Origin: Prado023 sp039812125
GTDB taxonomy: Bacteria > Actinomycetota > Actinomycetes > S36-B12 > CAIYMF01
Length of the DNA: 9,781 bases
Reading direction: 5' to 3'
Assembly: GCA_039812125.1 (NCBI GenBank)
Contig: JBDHZV010000108.1
Coordinates: 1-9,781, forward strand
Shown piece by piece: positions 5,132-9,781 of this stretch. Under the pieces are notes generated by a model. That model had not been told where the DNA came from and made no database searches. It saw nothing but the letters and a program-made list of their open reading frames with translations. The position numbers and the translations under genes were made by a program. Each line of letters starts with the position of its first letter. Position 1 is the first letter of the stretch.

Positions 5132-6141
5132 CCGGGACGACCGAGCCGCGGTGGCAGCTCGCGCCCGGAGCCATCGTGGTGGACTCCGACCCCGCCCGGG
5201 TGCACGTGGTGCTGGCCAACCACAGCGTGACCCTGAGCAGCCCGGAGATCGTCGCGGTGGTGCACGCCTACGACACGGTGCTGCGGGTGGGGCGCACCCG
5301 CGAGCAGGCCGTCGGGCTGGCGGTGGCGGCCACCGGCGCGGGCCCGGACCTGTGCGAGTACGTGCTGACCCTGCTGGAGCGCAGCGGCTGCCTGGGGCCG
5401 GCCGGTCCGGCTCCCGTGGCAGACCCCCTGCTCGAGGCGTGGGTGGCCCAGGGCGAGGACGTGGCAGAGGTTCAGGCGCACCTGTCCGCCCGCCCGGTCC
5501 TGCTCGCCAGCACCGCGCGGGCGATGGACGAGGTGCTGGCGGCCAGCCTGGGATGTGGCCTCGGGGTCACCGCGGAGGTGCTCGGGTCCCCGGCGCGGGT
5601 GGCTGCGGTGGCGCAGTCGCTGCGTCCCGGCACGGGCCTGCTGGCGGTCTGGGGCCTGCCCTACCAGTCCGAGGCCGCCCGCACCCTGGGGCGGGCGGCC
5701 CTGGACGCCGGGGTCCCGGCACTGTTCGGCAGCTGCACCGGGGTGATCGCCAGGATCGGCCCCTTCGTGCTGCCCCACGCCACGGCGTGCGTGGAGTGCG
5801 TGAACACCCGGCTGCTCACCCACGCGGGTGAGGCCGAGGCGGACGTGGTCGAGGCCCTGCGCCATCACCCCGGCTGGGGCCTGGACGGGCCGCGGGGCGT
5901 GCACCCGGTGTTCGCCCGCGCCGGGGCCGCGCTGTTCGCCCTGGAGCTGGCCGAGATCTGCCGCGACCGGCCCCCGCAGACCGTCGGGGCGATCCTGGAG
6001 CTGCACCAGGGCCAGGCCGCCGGCCAGCGTCGGGTGGTCCACCGGGTGCCGTCGTGCCGGGCGTGCCACCCGCCGGCGCCGCAGCGGTTCGGCTGGGACG
6101 CCGTGTTCCAGCGCCCCGTGCTGGCGGGGGAGGGCGAGTGA
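5128..6141 (+). CDS. E1/ThiF-like TOMM cyclodehydratase partner (C protein)
   Basis: This 337-residue protein resembles the ocin-ThiF-like / SagC-type partners of YcaO. Residues about 8-90 have the size and pattern of a PqqD-like winged-helix RiPP recognition element that would bind the precursor leader. The rest resembles a reduced E1-activating fold: LFGSCTGVIARIGPFVLPHATACVECVNTR (199-228, quoted only by its key parts GPFVLP and CVEC) and the later VPSCRACHP (308-316). Cys221/Cys224 and Cys310/Cys313 form two CxxC pairs that would bind one structural zinc, as in MoeB/ThiF relatives. No intact ATP-binding glycine loop is obvious, as expected for partners that do not catalyse adenylation themselves. 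It would recruit the precursor and activate the YcaO enzyme. It overlaps the radical SAM gene by 4 nt (ATGA) and the YcaO gene by 4 nt (GTGA), so the three should be made together. Confidence 0.85.
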   Translation: MTGTTEPRWQLAPGAIVVDSDPARVHVVLANHSVTLSSPEIVAVVHAYDTVLRVGRTREQAVGLAVAATGAGPDLCEYVLTLLERSGCLGPAGPAPVADPLLEAWVAQGEDVAEVQAHLSARPVLLASTARAMDEVLAASLGCGLGVTAEVLGSPARVAAVAQSLRPGTGLLAVWGLPYQSEAARTLGRAALDAGVPALFGSCTGVIARIGPFVLPHATACVECVNTRLLTHAGEAEADVVEALRHHPGWGLDGPRGVHPVFARAGAALFALELAEICRDRPPQTVGAILELHQGQAAGQRRVVHRVPSCRACHPPAPQRFGWDAVFQRPVLAGEGE

Positions 6142-7448
6142 GCGCCTCGCTGGCGGTGGCCCGGACCGCGTTCGCCGCGCTCGTCGACGACCGGGTCGGG
6201 ATCATCGAGCGCGTCGACATGCTGCGCCCGGCCCCGGGCGCCCCCGAGGTGTTCGTCGCCCACGCCCAGCCGTGCGACACCCGCCCGCTGACCGGGCTGG
6301 CCGCGGCCAACCGCGGCGCCGCAGCCTCGGCGGACCCGCAGCGCGCCGTGGTGCGGGCCTGCGGGGAGTCGGTGGAGCGGTACTGCTCGGCGTTCTTCGA
6401 CCTGTCGGCACTCCCACTGGTGCCGGCCCACGAGCTGGCCGCCGACGGACTTCCGGTGATCCGCACGGCGGCGCTGTACCCGTTCGCCGAGCACCAGTAC
6501 GACGAGCCCGGGTTCCCGTTCGAGCGCACGCACGGGCGGGCGCAGCGCTGGGTCCTGGCTCGCAGCGCGGATGCGCAGGAGGACCTGGCGTGGGTGCCGG
6601 CGAGCGCGGTCTACGTGCCCTACCTCTTCGACCGCTCCGCCGAGCCGTTCACCCACATGCCGATCTCCACCGGCCTGGCCGCCGGTGGGTCCGTCGCCGA
6701 CTGCGTCGACAAGGGGATCCTGGAGATCCTCGAGCGGGACGCGCTGATGATCCGGTGGCACGCGTGGTTGGCCGCGACCGGGATCGCGGTCGACTCGTGC
6801 CGGGGCCTGGACCCGCTGCTCGACCGGACCCTGGCCGCCGGGCTGGTGGGCCACGCGGCCTGGCACCTGGGCCTGATCACCCTGGACGTCGAGGTGCCCG
6901 TCGTCGTGGCGGCCCTGATCGACCCGGCCGACCCGCCGCTGACCTCGGTCGGGGTGTCGGCCCACCAGGACCCGGTCCGGGCCGTGCTGCTGGCCGCGGA
7001 GGAGGCCCTGCTCACCCGGGTGCTGCTGCTGGCCAGCAGCGAGCTGGCCGAGGGCGGCCTCGACGTGCCGGCCACCACCCTGCGCGGGCACATGCTGGCC
7101 CACGCCGGCAGCACCCGGCTGCGGCAGGTGCTGTCCTTCCTGGTCGACCCCCCGGTGGAGGTCGCGATGGCCCAGGTCGTCGACCGGTTCGCCCCGGCGG
7201 CCGCCCTGACCCTGCCCGAGCACCTGGGCAGGGTGGGGGCGCGGGCCTGGTGGGTCGACGTGACCACCCCGGACATCGCCGCGTGCGGCCTGCACGTCGC
7301 GCGCACCGTGATCCCCGGGTTCCAGCCCCTCGACAACGACCACCGCCATCGCTACCTGGGTGGGCGGCGGCTGCACGCGGTCCCCCGGGCCATGGGCGTC
7401 GACGTCGACGCGCTGGTGCCCAACCCCCACCCCCATCCCTTCCCCTAG
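6138..7448 (+). CDS. YcaO-domain cyclodehydratase (D protein)
   Basis: This 436-residue ATP-dependent cyclodehydratase should convert core Cys/Ser to thiazolines/oxazolines by phosphorylating the backbone amide. Conserved YcaO features are ACGESVERYCS (74-84, ATP/Mg ligands ExxER), STGLAAGGSVADCVDKGILE (177-196) running into ILERDAL (197-203), and the C-terminal PNPHPHPFP (428-436). That is the PxPxP tail typical of azoline-forming YcaO enzymes that work with a partner protein. The length fits a stand-alone D protein. At 289-294 the sequence is EALLTR, where many relatives have EAxQSR, so a frequently conserved Gln appears to be Leu; my alignment is by eye. The GTG at 6138 overlaps the previous stop and is preceded by GGGGGAGGG. 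The earlier in-frame start at 6054 would overlap the preceding gene by about 88 nt and is not supported. Confidence 0.94.
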   Translation: MSASLAVARTAFAALVDDRVGIIERVDMLRPAPGAPEVFVAHAQPCDTRPLTGLAAANRGAAASADPQRAVVRACGESVERYCSAFFDLSALPLVPAHELAADGLPVIRTAALYPFAEHQYDEPGFPFERTHGRAQRWVLARSADAQEDLAWVPASAVYVPYLFDRSAEPFTHMPISTGLAAGGSVADCVDKGILEILERDALMIRWHAWLAATGIAVDSCRGLDPLLDRTLAAGLVGHAAWHLGLITLDVEVPVVVAALIDPADPPLTSVGVSAHQDPVRAVLLAAEEALLTRVLLLASSELAEGGLDVPATTLRGHMLAHAGSTRLRQVLSFLVDPPVEVAMAQVVDRFAPAAALTLPEHLGRVGARAWWVDVTTPDIAACGLHVARTVIPGFQPLDNDHRHRYLGGRRLHAVPRAMGVDVDALVPNPHPHPFP

Positions 7449-7464
7449 CCGAGCGGAGCGCCGC

Positions 7465-8220
7465 ATGAGCCTGCTGGACACCACCATCATCGTCACGGGC
7501 GGGGCGAACGGCCTGGGCAGCCACTACACCCGCTACCTGGTCGCCCTCGGGGCACGGGTGCTGGTCGCCGACCTCGACGACGAGTCGGGCCAGGCCCTGG
7601 CCAAGTCGCTCAACGAGGAGCACCGGGCCGAGCGCGTCGTCGCCCTGCGGGTGGACACGACCAGCGAGGCGGACACCCTCGAGATGGCGCAGGTCGCCCT
7701 GAGCCGGCTGGGCAGCATCGACGTGCTGGTCAACAACGTGGGCCTGTACCCGCACACCCCGTTCGACGAGGTCGACCTGGACCTCTGGCACCGGGTGATC
7801 TCGGTCAACCTGGACAGCCCGTTCCTGTGCACGAAGGCCGTCGTGCCGGCGATGCGGGAGGCCGGCCGGGGCAAGATCGTCAACGTCGCGACGAACCTGG
7901 TCTGGATGGGCCTGCCCGAGATGGTGCACTACGTGGCTGCCAAGGCCGGGGTCGTCGGGCTGACCCGATCGCTGGCCCGCGCGCTGGGCCCGCAGGGGAT
8001 CACCGTCAACGCCCTGGCGCCGGGGGCGACCGCGCCCAACCTCGACGAGGTCGACGACGAGGGCCTGATGCGCCTGGCCCAGATCGTCAGCCACCAGTGC
8101 GTCAAGTGGTTCGAGCGCCCGGGCGACCTGCAGGGGCCGTTGGCGTTCCTGTGCTCGCCGGACTCGGACTTCATCAGCGGCCAGGTGCTCACCGTCGACG
8201 GTGGGCTGACGATGCACTGA
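7465..8220 (+). CDS. Classical short-chain dehydrogenase/reductase (SDR)
   Basis: This 251-residue NAD(P)-dependent oxidoreductase has a Rossmann fold: TGGANGLG (11-18, TGxxxGxG), VADLD (34-38, the Asp favouring NAD over NADP), VNNVG (89-93), VNLDS (114-118), the catalytic YVAAK (Tyr156, Lys160) and LAPGATAPN (184-192). The residue 13 positions before Tyr156, normally the catalytic Ser, is Thr143 (VATN), a conservative but uncommon change. The C-terminus SGQVLTVDGGLTMH is typical of the family. The ATG at 7465 follows GGAG with 6 nt spacing and lies 16 nt after the YcaO stop. An upstream in-frame start at 7360 would overlap the YcaO gene and add non-conserved sequence. The substrate is unknown. 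Position in the operon suggests a tailoring redox step on the peptide or provision of a small precursor, both inference. Confidence 0.92.
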   Translation: MSLLDTTIIVTGGANGLGSHYTRYLVALGARVLVADLDDESGQALAKSLNEEHRAERVVALRVDTTSEADTLEMAQVALSRLGSIDVLVNNVGLYPHTPFDEVDLDLWHRVISVNLDSPFLCTKAVVPAMREAGRGKIVNVATNLVWMGLPEMVHYVAAKAGVVGLTRSLARALGPQGITVNALAPGATAPNLDEVDDEGLMRLAQIVSHQCVKWFERPGDLQGPLAFLCSPDSDFISGQVLTVDGGLTMH

Positions 8221-9182
8221 TGGTCGCCCTGAGCCTGGCGGACCTGCTCGCCCCGGTCACCCCGGAGCAGTTCGCCACCGAGTACTGGGGCCGGCGCGCG
8301 CTGCACGTCACCGGCCCAGCCGATCGGTTCGCCGCGCTCATCGACGACGAGTCCTTCGCCGCGGCCCTGGCGCTGGGCCGATCCCGGGTGGGGGTGCTGC
8401 ACCCGGCCGACCCGGACGAGCCGCTGACCGCCGGGTACACCCAGACCGTCGGCGCCAGCGAGGTCGACGCGGCTGTGGCCGCAGGGCGCACCGTGTGCGT
8501 GACCGACCTGTCGAACGGGTCGCCCGCGCTGGCTGCCCTGGCCGAGACGCTGCGGGCCCAGCTGGGCACGGTGGGGCCGGCCCGGTTCAACGCGTTCCTG
8601 TCCCCGCCGGGTTCCGGGGCCGACCTGCACATCGACGCCCGGGTCACGACCAGCCTGCAGGTGCAGGGCCGCAAGGAGTGGTGGTTCGGGTCCCGACCCG
8701 CGGTCGACTGGCCGCGCTCGAACGTCCAGCGACTGCCCACCGGTGAGCCGGTCTGGATGTACCCGTGGTGCGGGTCGCGTCCGTGGGAGGCGCTCGCCCC
8801 GGTGTCCCGCGAGGGGCTCGAGCATGTCGTCCTCGAGCCGGGCGACCTGCTGTGCCTGCCCGCCGGGACCTGGCATGCCGCCCGCGCCGTCGACCGATCG
8901 TTCGCCCTGAACCTCAGCTTCTCCCCGCCGGACGTGCCGGCCCTGGTGGCAGCGGTGCTCGGTGATCACCTGGGGGACAGCCAGCGCTGGCGCGGCGACC
9001 TGCCGCCGAGTCCGGGAACCCACACGGGGGAGGCCTCGGCGATGCACGCGCCGACCCGTGCGGTCCTGGTCGACATGCTCACCGAGGCCGCGGCGGTCCT
9101 GGAGCGCCAGGCCCGACTGCTGGCCCGCGGCGATCCCAGCGAGGTCGAGGAGCAGTGGCGGCGGGCCTGTGGCCGGCGCTGA
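8220..9182 (+). CDS. JmjC/cupin-type Fe(II)/2-oxoglutarate-dependent oxygenase
   Basis: This 320-residue protein resembles the cupin-4/JmjC group that includes bacterial ribosomal oxygenases (YcfD/RoxA) and eukaryotic NO66/MINA53. The N-terminal FATEYWGRRALHVTG (18-32) matches the group's F..eYW.k.pl.v.g signature. The iron-binding facial triad is visible as HID (His137, Asp139) and a distal His219 in LPAGTWH. SLQVQGRKEWW (145-155) follows the first ligand, as is usual. The C-terminal 90 residues contain a helical segment (about 282-318) that may be the dimerisation or winged-helix part in relatives. The ATG overlaps the SDR stop by one base (TGATG), so the gene is coupled to the operon. It may hydroxylate the RiPP, or a cellular target such as a ribosomal protein as a self-protection step. 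Neither can be decided from sequence. It is the last gene of the operon. Confidence 0.9.
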   Translation: MVALSLADLLAPVTPEQFATEYWGRRALHVTGPADRFAALIDDESFAAALALGRSRVGVLHPADPDEPLTAGYTQTVGASEVDAAVAAGRTVCVTDLSNGSPALAALAETLRAQLGTVGPARFNAFLSPPGSGADLHIDARVTTSLQVQGRKEWWFGSRPAVDWPRSNVQRLPTGEPVWMYPWCGSRPWEALAPVSREGLEHVVLEPGDLLCLPAGTWHAARAVDRSFALNLSFSPPDVPALVAAVLGDHLGDSQRWRGDLPPSPGTHTGEASAMHAPTRAVLVDMLTEAAAVLERQARLLARGDPSEVEEQWRRACGRR

Positions 9183-9230
9183 GCCGAGCGCGCCGGCCCG
9201 GGCGGCAGGGGGCGAGCCAGACCACCCCAG

Positions 9231-9287
9231 CCCTGACGAACGGGAGCGGCCCTGACGAACCGGAGCGGCCCGGCTGACCGGGAGCGG
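9231..9287. repeat. 19-bp degenerate tandem repeat in the convergent intergenic region
   Basis: Three consecutive 19-nt units are seen: CCCTGACGAACGGGAGCGG (9231-9249), CCCTGACGAACCGGAGCGG (9250-9268) and CCCGGCTGACCGGGAGCGG (9269-9287). A fourth, decayed unit starts at 9288. The first two differ at one base. The non-coding context and the length suggest slippage duplication of a terminator-proximal sequence. Confidence 0.85.
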
Positions 9288-9292
9288 TCCGG
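9260..9292. terminator. Inverted repeat between convergent genes, possible bidirectional terminator
   Basis: CCCGG (9269-9273) pairs with CCGGG (9278-9282) around a CTGA loop, and the outer CCGGA (9260-9264) pairs with TCCGG (9288-9292) across an internal loop. It lies between the end of the operon (9182) and the end of the minus-strand LuxR gene (9312). No T-tract follows in either direction, so termination is inferred from position and pairing. The rest of 9183-9311 shows no gene. Confidence 0.45.
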
Positions 9293-9311
9293 CTGACTGG
9301 GCCGCCGGGGC

Positions 9312-9781
9312 TCACAGCCCGGCTCGCGCGGCCCGCTCGGCCAGGTCCGCGCGGCCGGTGGCGCCCAGCAGCGCGCACAGCCGGGCGAGCTCGGACTTCA
9401 CCGTCGGCACGGAGTAGCCGAGGTCGGCGGCGATCTGGGCGTTGGTCCGGCCGGCCCGGACCAGGTCCAGGACCTGCTGCTGGCGGGCCGTCACCGCCAG
9501 CGGGCGGTCGGGACGGCGCGACCAGTAGGAGTCGGCGCGTTCGTCGAGCAGCCCACGCAGCTGTGCCCACAGCACCAGGGGCCCGGTGAGGGTCGCGACG
9601 GCGGCGCGCAGCTGCCACGGGTCGGCCAGCGGACGCGCCAGCTGCAGGCCCAGGACCGCGGCCACGGCGCCGCGGAACCGGATGGGGAAGGTCGCGAACT
9701 CGCCCTCGAGCGAGGTGGGGACGGCCTCCAGGTACGGGGTCAGCAGCGGGTACTGCTGCGCCATGAGCGCCACCGGCCCGG
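9312..9781 (-). CDS. LuxR-type transcriptional regulator, C-terminal part (cut by window edge)
   Basis: The reading frame is open to the right edge, so the N-terminus lies outside the window. About 155 residues are visible. The last 62 or so form a LuxR/NarL helix-turn-helix: TARQQQVLDLVRAGRTNAQI, then AADLGYSVPTVKSELARL, then GATGRADLAERAARAGL, with the usual recognition helix SVPTVKSEL. Before it lies a region with FPIRFRGAVAAVLGLQLA and LTGPLVLWAQL, resembling the end of a GAF-type sensor domain. GAF-LuxR proteins are common one-component regulators in actinobacteria. A GTG lies in frame at 9773, but the open frame and the GAF-like sequence before it argue that the real start is further right. 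It is convergent with the RiPP operon, and control of the operon is possible but only by proximity. Confidence 0.88.
   Translation of the reverse strand, partial: GPVALMAQQYPLLTPYLEAVPTSLEGEFATFPIRFRGAVAAVLGLQLARPLADPWQLRAAVATLTGPLVLWAQLRGLLDERADSYWSRRPDRPLAVTARQQQVLDLVRAGRTNAQIAADLGYSVPTVKSELARLCALLGATGRADLAERAARAGL

Noticed and set aside
7360..7464. Earlier in-frame start for the SDR
   Set aside because: It would overlap the YcaO coding sequence and add sequence unlike any SDR N-terminus. The Rossmann strand begins right after the ATG at 7465.
5828..7468. Plus-strand 546-codon and minus-strand 543-codon (5865-7496) open frames overlapping the YcaO gene
   Set aside because: Both are low-complexity Arg/Gly/Pro-rich shadows. 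The YcaO frame shows clear family motifs and the PxPxP tail.
1..9781. CRISPR array, tRNA/rRNA genes, insertion sequences or prophage genes
   Set aside because: I saw no spaced identical repeats, cloverleaf-like sequence, transposase or integrase motifs on either strand.

Overview
The window is very GC-rich DNA with strong G/C third-position codon bias, GTG starts and tightly overlapping genes, which points to an actinobacterium. I cannot name the genus. It contains one compact plus-strand operon that looks like a complete core biosynthetic cluster for a thiazole/oxazole-modified RiPP (TOMM, linear azol(in)e-containing peptide), flanked by ordinary genes.

Left flank (1-2337): the minus strand at the left edge holds the first 50 codons of a lipoprotein, probably the phosphate-binding protein PstS. 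It has a direct-repeat PHO box upstream. Divergent to it is a TDT/SLAC1-family membrane transporter (341-1489), probably translated from a leaderless GTG, then a GAF-domain protein with an ANTAR-like C-terminus (1609-2337), a possible RNA-level regulator.

RiPP operon (2458-9182), all plus strand: (1) a 140-residue precursor whose C-terminus is SCCSCCCCCCGDTAVAISG; (2) a SagB-type FMN dehydrogenase; (3) a HemN/HemW-like (class C-like) radical SAM enzyme; (4) an E1/ThiF-like cyclodehydratase partner protein with two CxxC pairs; (5) a YcaO cyclodehydratase ending in a PxPxP tail; (6) a short-chain dehydrogenase; (7) a JmjC/cupin Fe(II)/2-oxoglutarate oxygenase. Gaps are 16 nt or less and three junctions overlap (ATGA, GTGA, TGATG), indicating one translationally coupled unit. 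In the proposed pathway, the E1-like protein binds the leader and presents the core to YcaO. YcaO cyclises Cys/Ser to azolines, and the SagB enzyme oxidises these to azoles. The radical SAM enzyme may methylate the rings, and the SDR and JmjC proteins are candidate tailoring or self-protection enzymes. No leader protease or exporter is visible.

Right flank (9183-9781): an intergenic region with 19-bp degenerate tandem repeats and a hairpin lies between convergent genes. It is followed by the C-terminal part of a minus-strand LuxR-type regulator with a GAF-like region, cut by the window edge.

The most notable points are the ten contiguous cyclisable residues in the core, the tailoring set (radical SAM + SDR + JmjC), the single TTA codon of the window lying in the radical SAM gene, and possible RNA structure between the ANTAR gene and the precursor.
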